From: Flavihumibacter sp.
GTDB lineage: Bacteria > Bacteroidota > Bacteroidia > Chitinophagales > Chitinophagaceae
NCBI GenBank assembly: GCA_025455285.1
Contig: JALOMU010000044.1
Location: 1-14,359 of the forward strand
Length of the DNA: 14,359 nucleotides
Direction of reading: 5' to 3'
A model generated the notes under the pieces. That model had not been told where the DNA came from and did not search any database. It saw only the letters and a program-made list of their open reading frames with translations. Of the stretch, positions 1 through 8,251 are shown piece after piece (within the stretch, counting starts at the first letter, position 1; each line of letters opens with the position of its first letter). The position numbers were made by a program, and so were the translations under genes.

Positions 1-60
1 TGGAGAGCCAGTCAGCTGATTTCCAATCACATCGGGCCACCATACCCGCTTGTGTCGTGA
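1..60 (+). CDS. Possible 3' end of a convergent plus-strand gene (19 codons visible)
   Basis: From the first base a plus-strand frame is open for 19 codons (reading WRASQLISNHIGPPYPLVS) and stops at TGA 58-60. It would converge on the GH20 gene, with the hairpin at 88-117 between the two stops. I do not recognise the peptide, and nothing else in the window is on the plus strand. The minus strand is also open here in one frame, so this is only a suggestion based on an acceptable tail and a sensible terminator position. Confidence 0.22.
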   Translation, partial: WRASQLISNHIGPPYPLVS

Positions 61-87
61 AAGGGACGGCAAAGGTAATAAAATATT

Positions 88-117
88 GGAATAAAAAAGA
101 GCCTAATCTCTTATTCC
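88..117 (-). terminator. Candidate Rho-independent terminator at the GH20 3' end
   Basis: On the minus strand the last codons of the GH20 gene and the bases after its TAG form a stem: GGAATAAGAG pairs with CTC...TTATTCC around a short ATTAGG loop, and a run of six T follows the GAG/CTC part. The stem is AT-rich and imperfect (extra T bases on one side), so it is weaker than a textbook terminator. It lies at the end of the murI-GH20 pair and could also serve a converging plus-strand gene. Confidence 0.4.
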
Positions 118-1737
118 CCACTGCCGGTAATGAGGAAACCAGGAGCTATTCCAAAATTGATACCTGGGTAGGATCGTTTTTTCCAATCGGTTTAGGAAGT
201 CCGGGTAATTTTTCCTGCCAGCCGGCGTCCAAAGCGCCTCACTGACTGCAGACATCCTTGGAAAAATCATATAATCAACCTTGGTTGAATATTCCATATA
301 CTCGGTCCAGACGTTCGCCTGCCCTCCTATGATTTTATACGCCAATCCCTCTTTACTGATTGCAGCAGGCACCGGGTCGTATTGATAAACAGCTTCTAAC
401 GGATTGTAACCATGAATTGCCAGGCTGTCCTTCGGATTCTTTGATTGGTAATGATCAAAATAATAGGGCTTTCCGGGCGACATAATCAGCGAAAAGCCTT
501 TACGGGCTGCAATCAGGGCCTGTTTTTCATCTCCCCAGTTCATAATAAGGGTTGCAGTATCCAGCTCGCCTTCTGCAATTTCATGCCAACCAATTGCTTT
601 TCTGCCCGATTTTTTCAAATAACCGGCAACCTGCTCTATGAAATAAGTCTGAAGTGCTGTCTCATTCTTGAGCCCTTTTTCTTTCATAAATGCCTGTGTG
701 GCCGGGTCCTGCTTCCACCAAAGCTTAGAACATTCATCCCCACCCAAATGAATGTAAGTGGATGGAAATAACTCAGTTAATTCCAGGAAGATGGTCCTTA
801 AAAAGGTAAAACTCGCGGCATTGGGTGCCAGCACATTGTTTTGCCGGTTGTACATGCCCCAGGTTGTTGCTACATTCCAGGTAGTATCCGGACGAGTGCT
901 GAATTCAGGATAGGCAGCTATAGCAGCCCGGCTATGTCCTGGGATATCCAGTTCCGGTATTACGGTAATACCTCTTACGGCTGCATATTCAAGGATTGCC
1001 CTGATTTCTGCTTTTGTATAAAACCCACCATAACGCTTTCCATCATAGCGGGCAGGCTGCTCTTTAAAATGTCCAATCAGGGTGGAGTCTCTCCAGGATC
1101 CGATGCTGTTCAATTTGGGATAGGAATTGACTTCCCAACGCCATCCCTGATCATCGGTCAGATGCCAGTGAAAGGTATTAAACTTATGAAATGTCAGATA
1201 GTCAATGTATTTTTTGATGTAATCGACTGGAAAAATATGCCGCACTACGTCCAGGTGCATGCCTCGGTAGGCAAACCTGGGATAATCCAGAATTGAAAGA
1301 GCAGGCAGCTCGATGGTTGCCATACTCTTCAAAGGCAGCAACTGAAGAAAACTTTGAACACCGTTTACCAATCCACGAACACCTGCAGCACTCAGCTTCA
1401 CGGCCTTTTGATCTACCTGCAGCAGGTACATTTCCGGACGATTCAACGATATGGAGTCTTTCACCAAATATATTGCTGACTTTTCAGGTGTTTTCGTGTC
1501 ATTGGCCACCCAAACCGGAAGCGTCAAACCCGTTTGCCTGGCTATTTCCTGTTGAAAATATAATGCCTGTGTTTTCCAACTGCTGTCAGTTACAATACTG
1601 GTAGCCGCCGTAAGCTGGAAACCTTTGCCGGGAAGCATGTTCAATTGAACAGGCTGGGGCACGATAGCTGGTTTGTTTTGAGCTGATGCAAAAAAACTTA
1701 TACATCCTATCGCTGCTACTATCAGCATCTGAATCAT
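103..1737 (-). CDS. Secreted GH20 beta-N-acetylhexosaminidase
   Basis: Predicted exo-acting family 20 glycoside hydrolase that removes terminal N-acetylglucosamine or N-acetylgalactosamine by substrate-assisted catalysis. A signal peptide covers about residues 1-19 (cleavage near SAQ), so it acts in the periplasm or outside. A GH20b-type N-terminal domain spans roughly 25-150. The TIM-barrel domain follows: RGMHLDVVRHIF near 158, HWHLTDDQGWR at 190-200, ELDIPGHSRA near 262, and the catalytic HLGGDE with Asp334-Glu335. GGQANVWTEY (471-480) and a conserved Trp-rich C-terminus close the barrel. At 544 residues it is a compact but complete member. Its ATG overlaps the murI stop by 4 bases, suggesting translational coupling, and a role in turnover of peptidoglycan or scavenged glycans is an inference. 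Exact substrate (chitin oligomers, muropeptides, host glycans) cannot be read from sequence. Confidence 0.93.
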   Translation of the reverse strand: MIQMLIVAAIGCISFFASAQNKPAIVPQPVQLNMLPGKGFQLTAATSIVTDSSWKTQALYFQQEIARQTGLTLPVWVANDTKTPEKSAIYLVKDSISLNRPEMYLLQVDQKAVKLSAAGVRGLVNGVQSFLQLLPLKSMATIELPALSILDYPRFAYRGMHLDVVRHIFPVDYIKKYIDYLTFHKFNTFHWHLTDDQGWRWEVNSYPKLNSIGSWRDSTLIGHFKEQPARYDGKRYGGFYTKAEIRAILEYAAVRGITVIPELDIPGHSRAAIAAYPEFSTRPDTTWNVATTWGMYNRQNNVLAPNAASFTFLRTIFLELTELFPSTYIHLGGDECSKLWWKQDPATQAFMKEKGLKNETALQTYFIEQVAGYLKKSGRKAIGWHEIAEGELDTATLIMNWGDEKQALIAARKGFSLIMSPGKPYYFDHYQSKNPKDSLAIHGYNPLEAVYQYDPVPAAISKEGLAYKIIGGQANVWTEYMEYSTKVDYMIFPRMSAVSEALWTPAGRKNYPDFLNRLEKTILPRYQFWNSSWFPHYRQWGIRD

Positions 1738-2564
1738 GTGAGATTAATTTTTTCCGCCTGTATTGCTTCTCCGTAAAACAGGCTGGCATGTTGTTCAAAA
1801 TCAGATATATCATCCGTTGTACAAAACCTTCTACTACCGGTTTTGGAAAGGCGCGGTTCCATTTCAGGGTGTCTTTGTAGATAATCCAAGAGGCTATTCG
1901 CCACAATTTCTCCCTGCGAAATTATACGGATGCCATCCGGTAGAAACTGCTTTATCTTATCCATCAGCAGCGGGTAATGCGTACAGGCCAGTAAAAGGGT
2001 ATCTATTGAGCTGTCCTTTTCCAATAAAGAATCAAGATGTTTTTTCACAAAATAATCAGCACCCGACCCGGCATGTTCATTGTTTTCAACCAGTGGCACC
2101 CACATGGGACAGGCCTCCTGGTAGACCGAAATGCCAGGATAAAACTTTTCAATTTCAATTGGATAAGACCCTGAACTGACAGTTCCTTTGGTGGCCAGAA
2201 TACCTACTTTCCCGGTTTTGGTTAAAGTTCCAATCAATTCAGTAGTTGGACGGATTACCCCCAAAACGCGGTTTGTTGGTGCAAGCTGTGGCAAATCCTG
2301 TTGCTGAATACTTCTTAATGCTTTTGCAGAGGCCGTATTACAGGCAAGAATCACAAGTGGGCAACCCTGCGCAAAAAACCACTTTACACAATCCAGGGTA
2401 TAGCGATACACTGTTTCAAAACTACGCGTACCATAGGGCGCTCTTGCGTTATCTCCCAGGTAGAGATAATCGTAAGCAGGCAATACATCCACGATTTTTT
2501 TCAGAACCGTCAGACCTCCATAACCGGAATCAAATACACCAATGGGTGCCAGTTGCTTTTCCAT
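1734..2564 (-). CDS. murI: Glutamate racemase
   Basis: Interconverts L- and D-glutamate, supplying D-glutamate for the peptidoglycan stem peptide in the cytoplasm. The family pattern is complete: GVFDSGYGGLTVL near residue 9 with the Asp-Ser pair, DNARAPYGTRS at about 38-48, the first catalytic cysteine in ACNTASA (Cys75), and the second in ACTHYPLL (Cys194). The length of 276 residues is normal. It begins about 70 bases after the second Skp gene, beyond a strong hairpin, and overlaps the following GH20 start by 4 bases (ATGA). Location downstream of bamA and the skp pair is usual in Bacteroidota as I recall it. A TAnnTTTG box just before the start suggests that the gene may also have its own promoter. 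Confidence 0.97.
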   Translation of the reverse strand: MEKQLAPIGVFDSGYGGLTVLKKIVDVLPAYDYLYLGDNARAPYGTRSFETVYRYTLDCVKWFFAQGCPLVILACNTASAKALRSIQQQDLPQLAPTNRVLGVIRPTTELIGTLTKTGKVGILATKGTVSSGSYPIEIEKFYPGISVYQEACPMWVPLVENNEHAGSGADYFVKKHLDSLLEKDSSIDTLLLACTHYPLLMDKIKQFLPDGIRIISQGEIVANSLLDYLQRHPEMEPRLSKTGSRRFCTTDDISDFEQHASLFYGEAIQAEKINLT

Positions 2565-2572
2565 GAGTTTGC

Positions 2573-2580
2573 CAAATATA
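2573..2580 (-). promoter_or_regulatory. Candidate Bacteroidota -7 promoter element upstream of murI
   Basis: The minus strand reads TATATTTG, an exact match to the TAnnTTTG consensus of the Bacteroidota primary sigma factor, ending 8 bases before the murI ATG. It lies directly after the terminator-like hairpin, an arrangement that would give murI-GH20 its own transcript with a very short leader. I do not find a clear TTG at the -33 spacing, since that position falls inside the hairpin, so this is a suggestion only. Confidence 0.35.
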
Positions 2581-2583
2581 ACA

Positions 2584-2608
2584 AACGCCGGGATGCTATC
2601 CCGGCGTT
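2584..2608 (-). terminator. Strong hairpin between the skp pair and murI, terminator-like
   Basis: A perfect 11-bp inverted repeat (AACGCCGGGAT and its complement) surrounds a 3-base loop 25 bases past the stop of the second Skp gene. On the minus strand it is followed by TGTTATATTTGG, which is only partly T-rich, so termination may be partial. The GC-rich stem is the most stable intergenic hairpin in the window. It probably ends or attenuates the uppS-bamA-skp-skp transcript before murI. Confidence 0.65.
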
Positions 2609-2633
2609 CATACAGAGCCTGTGAAAAGTATCG

Positions 2634-3140
2634 TTATTTAAGACCTAATTTTTTCTTAACCAGTGGCAACAAGTCATCACCGGGAGGAGATACGATCAGG
2701 TACTCCTTTGGCAATACGTATGCATACCCACTTTCTTTGGCAACAGCCTGAACTGCATCCATTGCTTTTTTCTGGATAGGCTCGCTCAGTTCTTCCTGGC
2801 GTTTTTGCAATTCCTGCTGGATGCGCTGCTCTTCACCCTGAAGTTCAGTCAGCTTTTGCTGTAATTCTTTTCTTTTTACATCCTTAACTGCTTGCGTCAT
2901 CTTTGCAGAATCGGCATTGAACTTATTGATAGCTTCATTCAACGCTGTTTCTTTATCCTGGGCACTTTGAATCAAAGCATCCCGAAATTGAACCAATGAA
3001 GAATCGGCTTTTTTTGCTTCGGGCATAAGGGCCACAATTTCATTAAAGCTGATATAACCAATTTTGGTCTGCGCCTGGGCAGACTGGCTGAACGCTGCGA
3101 TTCCAAGCGCTACCATCAGAACAGATAAAACTTTTTTCAT
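2634..3140 (-). CDS. OmpH/Skp-family periplasmic chaperone (second copy)
   Basis: Predicted periplasmic chaperone of the Skp/OmpH family, which holds unfolded outer-membrane proteins on their way to the BAM complex. A signal peptide spans about residues 1-23 (ending AQAQ). The segment KIGYISFNEIVALMPEAKKA is the family's N-terminal strand-turn-helix. Residues about 40-130 are charged, Gln/Glu/Lys-rich and clearly coiled-coil (for example LQGEEQRIQQELQKRQEELS), forming the tentacle helices. The C-terminal part (SGYAYVLPKEYLIVSPP) returns to the body domain. At 168 residues it has normal length. It is the second of two tandem paralogues directly after bamA; the pair diverges enough to suggest different clients or mixed oligomers, which is inference. 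Confidence 0.9.
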   Translation of the reverse strand: MKKVLSVLMVALGIAAFSQSAQAQTKIGYISFNEIVALMPEAKKADSSLVQFRDALIQSAQDKETALNEAINKFNADSAKMTQAVKDVKRKELQQKLTELQGEEQRIQQELQKRQEELSEPIQKKAMDAVQAVAKESGYAYVLPKEYLIVSPPGDDLLPLVKKKLGLK

Positions 3141-3208
3141 GCGATCTTTTTGTTACTTTAAGTTGTTTTCGTTTTGGTTTTAGTTGTCTTTATTCGTCTA
3201 ATTTAACG

Positions 3209-3721
3209 TTATTTAACACCCAATTCCCTAAGCACATCTTCACTTTTATCGAGCTTGGGGTCGGCAAATATAACAGTAATTCCTTCACTTCTGTCCAAAA
3301 TAAAGTCGTACATCCGGGCCACTGCAATTTTCTGAATGGCGGCGTAAACCTTATCCTGTATGGGTTTCACCAGTTCCTGGCGCTTTTTGAAGAGATCTCC
3401 CTCAAACCCAAAACGTTGCCGCTGGAGTTCCCGAACTTCTTTTTCCCGATTGAAGATTTCATCTTCTCTTTTCTTGAGCAGCTCAGGACTCAACATCACT
3501 TTCTCAGCCTCATAATCCTTGTATAATTTATTGAGAGCCTGTTGCTTTGAGTCAATTTCAGCCTGCCAGATTTCACTGGTTTTATTCAGCGCTTCCTGGG
3601 CCTCTTTATATTCCGGCAACTTATCCAGTATATAGCGGGTATCCACAATTGCATAACGTTGGGCCTGTACTGCTACTGCAGATAACAGGATAGCCATACC
3701 AAGAATCAGTAGTTTTTTCAT
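3209..3721 (-). CDS. OmpH/Skp-family periplasmic chaperone (first copy)
   Basis: Skp/OmpH chaperone for outer-membrane protein transit. The signal peptide is about residues 1-20 (cleavage near VQAQ). RYAIVDTRYILDKLPEYKEA matches the family start, in which a strand leads into the first tentacle helix. Residues about 35-125 are a long charged coiled coil, ending with KKRQELVKPIQDKVYAAIQ, a typical return segment. The body strand MYDFILDRSEGITVIFADP is well preserved, as is the C-terminus DVLRELGVK. Length is 170 residues. It starts 28 bases after the bamA stop, so it is almost certainly co-transcribed with bamA, and a 68-base AT-rich gap separates it from the second copy. Confidence 0.92.
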   Translation of the reverse strand: MKKLLILGMAILLSAVAVQAQRYAIVDTRYILDKLPEYKEAQEALNKTSEIWQAEIDSKQQALNKLYKDYEAEKVMLSPELLKKREDEIFNREKEVRELQRQRFGFEGDLFKKRQELVKPIQDKVYAAIQKIAVARMYDFILDRSEGITVIFADPKLDKSEDVLRELGVK

Positions 3722-3749
3722 AACTATTTATTTTACAGTTATTATGTAA

Positions 3750-6476
3750 TTATTCCGGCTCGAAACCAAGCATAAAGGTAAACCTGGCTGCGTCGCGGAG
3801 TTTGCCATTAGGCGTTATCCGATCAAATCCTACACCATAATCAAATCCAAGCAATCCAAACATAGGGAGGAAAAACCGCATACCCACACCTGCACTTCGT
3901 CTGAGTTGGAAAGGGTTATAATCTTTATAATTATACCATCCGTTTGCCGCTTCAAAAAACGCCAGGCCAAAAATGGTGCTATTCGGGTTGGTTGAAAACG
4001 GATAACGCAGTTCCAGCGTGTATTTGTTGAAAATTGTAAAGAACTGACTGGCAGACGAGCGATCCGGGTTCACGGTTGGATCCGAGTTATCATATACCGG
4101 ATAACCTCTGTGTGCGATGATATCATAACCAAGCAGACCGAAGTTATTGGTGAGTCCCGCATCACCCACCTGGAAGCGCTCAAACGGAGAATAATCCAGT
4201 TTGGAATTGTATCGGCCCATAAAGCCGTATTTAGCTGCTGCCTTCAATACAAACTGGCGGCTCTTGTCGGCCCCCATTGGCCTTCCGATAGGCACATACC
4301 ATTCACCAGTAAAACGCCATTTATGAAACTCCGGCAATTCATACGGATTAGCAGATTTTACACGTCCCGGATCGATGAGTGAATAGGGCGGTGTTGCCTG
4401 CACACTTGCCATGAAATTCGAACCGCTTTTTGGGAAGATCGGCTGATCGATGGAAGACCTGCTTAATGCGAGTTTTAAACTCAGGTTATGTGCTGTAGTA
4501 TTATTCAATCCCGGGAAGAGATTTGGATAATTTCTAAGCTTGTATTGGGTGAAGTTCAATGAATAAACCAGAGTAAAGAAGTCATCCGGCCAACGCAACT
4601 GTTTTCCAAGTGCAATAGAGACTCCAAGCGTTCTTAAATAAGATGTATCTCCTGCTCTTCTATCAAAGAGACCGCTAAATGGATTAAAAGAATTGGCAAA
4701 GCGGGTACTGTAAAAACTTACCGTAAAGGAGTTTCTTCTTTTACCGCCCAGCCAGGGTTCCGTAAAACTAAAGTTATAGGAACGAAACTGGCGTCCATTA
4801 CTCTGTAATCGGAGACTGAGTTTTTGTCCGTCCCCTGATGGCAGCGGATCCCAGGATTTTTTATTAAAAATATTTTTAATGGAGAAGTTGTTGAAGGTAA
4901 CACCCAATGTACCTGTCAAGCCGATATTACCACCCCAACCTGCAGACAACTCCAGCTGATCGTTGGATTTCTCTTCCACCTTATAATTTATGTCTACCGT
5001 ACCATCATCCGGGTTGGGTACCGGGTTGATATCAATTTTTTCCTGGTTGAAAAAGCCCAGGTTGGCTATTTCACGGTTGGAGCGGATCAGGGCAGCGCGA
5101 CTGAATTTATCACCCGGTACTGTTCTGATTTCACGACGAACCACATACTCCTTGGTTTTATCGTTTCCTGCAATGTTTACATTTTTGATGGTAGCTTGAG
5201 GACCTTCCCGCATCCGGATTTCGAAATCGATGGTGTCGTTATATACAGCTGTTTCAATAGGGTCCACCTGAAAGAACAGGTATCCATCGTCCATATACAG
5301 CCCGCTGATATCACCTCCTTCCGGAGACATTTGTTTACCCAGTTTGCTATTCAGGGTTTCCAGGTTGTAGATATCTCCTTTCTTAATTCCTAATAACACA
5401 TTCAGAATGGAATCGGAATATTGTGTGTTTCCTCTCCAGGCGATATTCCCAAAATAGTAACGACGTCCTTCATCCACTTTCAGGTCAATGTTAAGGTTGC
5501 CTTTTTTGGTGTAGTACATCGTGTCTTCTATGATCGCGGCATCTCTGAAGCCCAAAGAGTTGTAATACTCAAGAATTTTTTCCTTGTCTTCCAGGTATTT
5601 CGTCTCATTGTATTTGGCTGAACTGAATAATTTAAAACGGAAGTAAGGATCGAGGAAATTTCCAGTTTTGGTTACTGATAAAAATCCGAGGTCATTTACA
5701 TACTCCTTAAAAGAAACCGGTTTCTGTACACCGTAACTGCTAGAATCAACTTTAGGATAAAGTGTCAATCGGGTTGTTTCCTTGGTACCCTTCATTTTTT
5801 TCTTTAACCGGAGTTCATTTACTTCTTCATTACCAAAAAAGCTCACCTGGTTAATACGTACCTTATTTCCCTTTTCTATGCGGAAGGTCAACTGTTGGGT
5901 GTTGACAAAAGCAGGGTCAGGAGTTTCTTCGATTCTAACTTTTGCTCCCTGAAAGCCTTTTTCAACATAATACTTGATGATATTTTCAACAGCAGTTTTT
6001 TTCATGTTTTCGGTAATAACACGTCCCTTAACAAGACCTGTTTTACCAGAAAGATCTTCTTGTTCCGATTTTTTTACTCCTCTGAAATAAAAATTTGAAA
6101 GGCTGGGTCTTTCTGTAACATTTATTTCAATATAGAGATTACGTCCTTCAACTTTTGTGTAATAAATTTCAACATCGGAGAACAAATTCTGTTTCCAGAG
6201 GTTTAGTATAGCTTTACTGATGTTGTCACTACCGGGGATGACTACACGATCTCCGACAGACAATCCGGAAATGGATAAAAGAAGGGCTTCATCGCGGTAT
6301 TTTGTACCAGTAACAGTGATGCCCGCAATTATATATTCTTTGGGGCTTTTGGTGTTTGCTAATTCCTCCAATTCTGGATCAATTGCAGTGGGTCGGGTAG
6401 TATCGGGTTGCTGCGCCATCGCATTTCGTCCAATCAACATAAGCAGTAAAGCAACAACGACTATTCGTAAGTGCAT
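3750..6476 (-). CDS. bamA: Outer-membrane protein assembly factor BamA
   Basis: Central Omp85 component of the BAM machine, which inserts beta-barrel proteins into the outer membrane. A signal peptide covers about residues 1-21 (AMAQ). Residues about 45-520 form a series of POTRA domains, with repeated strand-helix signatures such as EYIIAGITVTGTKYRDEALL, KVRINQVSFFGNEEVNELRL, RRYYFGNIAWRGNTQYSDS and ATIKNVNIAGNDKTKEYVV. The remaining residues form the 16-stranded barrel (WGGNIGLTGTLGVTFNNFS onward). HRGY at about 789-792 fits the conserved VRGF/Y motif of loop 6 and is preceded by LLGYD. The C-terminus ends in alternating aromatic strand residues (FTFMLGFEPE). At 908 residues it is longer than the E. 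coli protein, as is usual in this phylum. It sits between uppS and the two Skp genes. Confidence 0.96.
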   Translation of the reverse strand: MHLRIVVVALLLMLIGRNAMAQQPDTTRPTAIDPELEELANTKSPKEYIIAGITVTGTKYRDEALLLSISGLSVGDRVVIPGSDNISKAILNLWKQNLFSDVEIYYTKVEGRNLYIEINVTERPSLSNFYFRGVKKSEQEDLSGKTGLVKGRVITENMKKTAVENIIKYYVEKGFQGAKVRIEETPDPAFVNTQQLTFRIEKGNKVRINQVSFFGNEEVNELRLKKKMKGTKETTRLTLYPKVDSSSYGVQKPVSFKEYVNDLGFLSVTKTGNFLDPYFRFKLFSSAKYNETKYLEDKEKILEYYNSLGFRDAAIIEDTMYYTKKGNLNIDLKVDEGRRYYFGNIAWRGNTQYSDSILNVLLGIKKGDIYNLETLNSKLGKQMSPEGGDISGLYMDDGYLFFQVDPIETAVYNDTIDFEIRMREGPQATIKNVNIAGNDKTKEYVVRREIRTVPGDKFSRAALIRSNREIANLGFFNQEKIDINPVPNPDDGTVDINYKVEEKSNDQLELSAGWGGNIGLTGTLGVTFNNFSIKNIFNKKSWDPLPSGDGQKLSLRLQSNGRQFRSYNFSFTEPWLGGKRRNSFTVSFYSTRFANSFNPFSGLFDRRAGDTSYLRTLGVSIALGKQLRWPDDFFTLVYSLNFTQYKLRNYPNLFPGLNNTTAHNLSLKLALSRSSIDQPIFPKSGSNFMASVQATPPYSLIDPGRVKSANPYELPEFHKWRFTGEWYVPIGRPMGADKSRQFVLKAAAKYGFMGRYNSKLDYSPFERFQVGDAGLTNNFGLLGYDIIAHRGYPVYDNSDPTVNPDRSSASQFFTIFNKYTLELRYPFSTNPNSTIFGLAFFEAANGWYNYKDYNPFQLRRSAGVGMRFFLPMFGLLGFDYGVGFDRITPNGKLRDAARFTFMLGFEPE

Positions 6477-6530
6477 CCAGTTGGTTTTAATAAAGTAGGC
6501 AAATTAAGAGGATTGTTTAAAAAAGCTTTG

Positions 6531-7286
6531 TTAAAGGGGTGCTTCCTGAACCTGAGCGCTGGTTTTTCCGAATCGTCTTTCTCTTTGCTGGAAATCCAGA
6601 ATTGCTTCATATAAATTTTCTTTTCGGAAATCAGGCCATCTAACATTGGTAAAATAAAGTTCAGCATAGGCCAGCTGATACAGGAGAAAATTGCTGATCC
6701 TGTATTCTCCACTGGTCCGAATCATTAATTCCGGATCAGGGAACTCACTGGTACATAAGTACTTTGATAATATAGACTGGTCAATATCAGTAGGTTGTAA
6801 TTGCCCTTGCTGCACCTCTAGCGCAATTTTTTTTACAGCTTCCACCATCTCCCACCGGCTGCTGTAGCTAAGCGCCATTACCAGCCCCAGGCCGGTATTC
6901 GCAGCCGTCATATCCAGTGCTTCCCGTAATTCCTGCTGCGCATATTCAGGCAACATGGCTGTATCTCCAATCACATGAAGTCTGATATTATTGCGGTTGA
7001 GCGTTTCCACTTCCTTGCGTATGGTGTCAACCAGCAACTCCATCAAACCGTTAACTTCATTAGCCGGCCGATCCCAGTTTTCTGTACTAAAAGCATATAA
7101 GGTGAGATACCCAACTCCCAGTTCAGCACAACCTTCAACAATGTCCCGTACACTTTCAACACCATGAAAATGACCGTAAAGGCGGTCCTGACCCTTTTCC
7201 TGGGCCCAACGACCATTTCCATCCATGATGATGGCAATGTGACGGGGGAGCTTTTGCCGGTCAATTTTCGCCTCTAGCGAACTCAT
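6531..7286 (-). CDS. uppS: Isoprenyl transferase (undecaprenyl diphosphate synthase)
   Basis: Cis-prenyltransferase that extends farnesyl diphosphate with isopentenyl diphosphate to C55 undecaprenyl diphosphate, the lipid carrier for peptidoglycan and surface glycans. The hallmark motif IAIIMDGNGRWAQ starts near residue 18, with the catalytic/Mg-binding Asp22. LTLYAFSTENWDRP near 61-74 and RTSGEYRISNFLLYQLAYAELYF in the C-terminal third are the other family signatures, and the final WPDF is present. A length of 251 residues is normal and the gene looks complete. It precedes bamA by 54 bases and follows the DUF6089 gene by 64, fitting one envelope-biogenesis transcript. A degenerate promoter box lies upstream. 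Confidence 0.96.
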   Translation of the reverse strand: MSSLEAKIDRQKLPRHIAIIMDGNGRWAQEKGQDRLYGHFHGVESVRDIVEGCAELGVGYLTLYAFSTENWDRPANEVNGLMELLVDTIRKEVETLNRNNIRLHVIGDTAMLPEYAQQELREALDMTAANTGLGLVMALSYSSRWEMVEAVKKIALEVQQGQLQPTDIDQSILSKYLCTSEFPDPELMIRTSGEYRISNFLLYQLAYAELYFTNVRWPDFRKENLYEAILDFQQRERRFGKTSAQVQEAPL

Positions 7287-7305
7287 ATAAACAAATTTCA
7301 GGCTG

Positions 7306-7313
7306 CGAAGGTA
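7306..7313 (-). promoter_or_regulatory. Possible -7 promoter element upstream of uppS
   Basis: The minus strand reads TACCTTCG, one base from the Bacteroidota TAnnTTTG consensus, in the context TTTCCGTACCTTCGCA, about 20 bases before the uppS ATG. That context resembles the common TACCTTTGCA promoter form of this phylum as I recall it. I see no clear TTG at -33, so the call is weak. If real, it would start an uppS-bamA-skp transcript separate from the DUF6089 gene. Confidence 0.27.
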
Positions 7314-7350
7314 CGGAAATTGATCATCCCGACGCAGAACAGGATTTGAC

Positions 7351-8205
7351 CTACAGTTTTGCGGTTGGACACCGATAACTGGTCAGATTAAAACTAATGG
7401 TGAACTGGGCGGTAATAAACTGGTCTTTTTGTCCTGCATAACCCCGCTGGCGACCTTCAATCCCGATGATTTCTCCCACTTCATAACTTCTGTCCTGAAG
7501 CAGAAAACCGGGAGTGGAAGTTCCATCCGGAAGGGGTGGAAATTTATCCGCTCCAACATACGTAGTGCTGACATCATCCAGGTAATCCGTATTGGTAAAG
7601 CGATGGAGCACTTCAAAACCAATATTTATTCGCTCATTAAGCGAATATTTAACCCCTACCCCAAAGGGTATTGCGAAAGCCATGCTGCTGTAGGGCTTTC
7701 GGTCAGGATAAGCAGCCGACCCCTGCCCTTCAGTGCCCAATGGCCGAAGGAAATATTTTTGCCCTCCCAGGTAGGCATAGGGATCATAACTGAATATACT
7801 TGCTCCGATGGTTACATATGGAGTAAACCGATAATCATAAGAACCTGGAACATATTTAAAGAAATTGAAATCACCCTGTAATGCCAGTTCCCAGACATTA
7901 CTGTTGAAACTCAGGTTTCTTCTGCGCTGAAACTCATTATCCGAATAATATTTATCCGCATATCCCAATTGGGCAAACTGCCCACCTACACGAACCGCTA
8001 TATAATTTCCAAACTGTTTCCGAAAAAATACGCCGAAGGCCAATTTGGCTCTGTTTACTTTGGCAGTTGTGTTCAGATCTCCAAAATAGTGAGCGCCACC
8101 AATAGATACGCCAATTTCACCTTCCTGGGTTACAGATTCCATCTGGGCCCGGGCAGCGGAATGCAGGGTAAGTACTGCCAAAAGCGGCAGAATCAGTTTC
8201 TTCAT
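7351..8205 (-). CDS. DUF6089-family outer-membrane beta-barrel protein
   Basis: Predicted secreted beta-barrel-like protein of the DUF6089 family, found mainly in Bacteroidota and without an assigned biochemical function. The signal peptide is about residues 1-20 (SAARAQ). The diagnostic stretch GEIGVSIGGAHYFGDLN follows. Beyond it come alternating hydrophobic/aromatic strands (LAFGVFFRKQFGNYIAVRVG, YRFTPYVTIGASIFSY, INIGFEVLHRFTNTDYLDDV), consistent with a membrane barrel of 8 or more strands. The length of 284 residues and the end (FTISFNLTSYRCPTAKL) look complete. It lies between nadK and uppS, its usual place in this phylum as I recall it, and probably serves the cell envelope, but nothing in the sequence shows how. 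A 12-bp palindrome (ATATTGCAATAT, 8204-8215) overlaps the first bases of the start codon. Confidence 0.83.
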   Translation of the reverse strand: MKKLILPLLAVLTLHSAARAQMESVTQEGEIGVSIGGAHYFGDLNTTAKVNRAKLAFGVFFRKQFGNYIAVRVGGQFAQLGYADKYYSDNEFQRRRNLSFNSNVWELALQGDFNFFKYVPGSYDYRFTPYVTIGASIFSYDPYAYLGGQKYFLRPLGTEGQGSAAYPDRKPYSSMAFAIPFGVGVKYSLNERINIGFEVLHRFTNTDYLDDVSTTYVGADKFPPLPDGTSTPGFLLQDRSYEVGEIIGIEGRQRGYAGQKDQFITAQFTISFNLTSYRCPTAKL

Positions 8206-8251
8206 ATTGCAATATAACGTATAATCAAATCAGGAGCAGATAAAGGAAATG

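Noticed and set aside
1..87. Readthrough of the GH20 TAG into the in-frame open stretch beyond it
   Set aside because: The extra residues have no resemblance to a GH20 domain, and a terminator-like hairpin lies at the stop.
7043..7264. A 73-codon alternative frame inside uppS, and similar minus-strand frames inside bamA, DUF6089 and cvpA genes
   Set aside because: All are nested in clear coding regions in another frame and show no protein-like pattern.
57..7881. Many plus-strand open frames opposite GH20, murI, bamA and DUF6089 genes
   Set aside because: They lie wholly opposite well-supported minus-strand genes, have no recognisable motifs, and look like antisense shadows.
8204..8215. ATATTGCAATAT palindrome at the DUF6089 start codon as an operator
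   Set aside because: It is short, AT-rich, single, and overlaps the start codon; chance is the simpler explanation.
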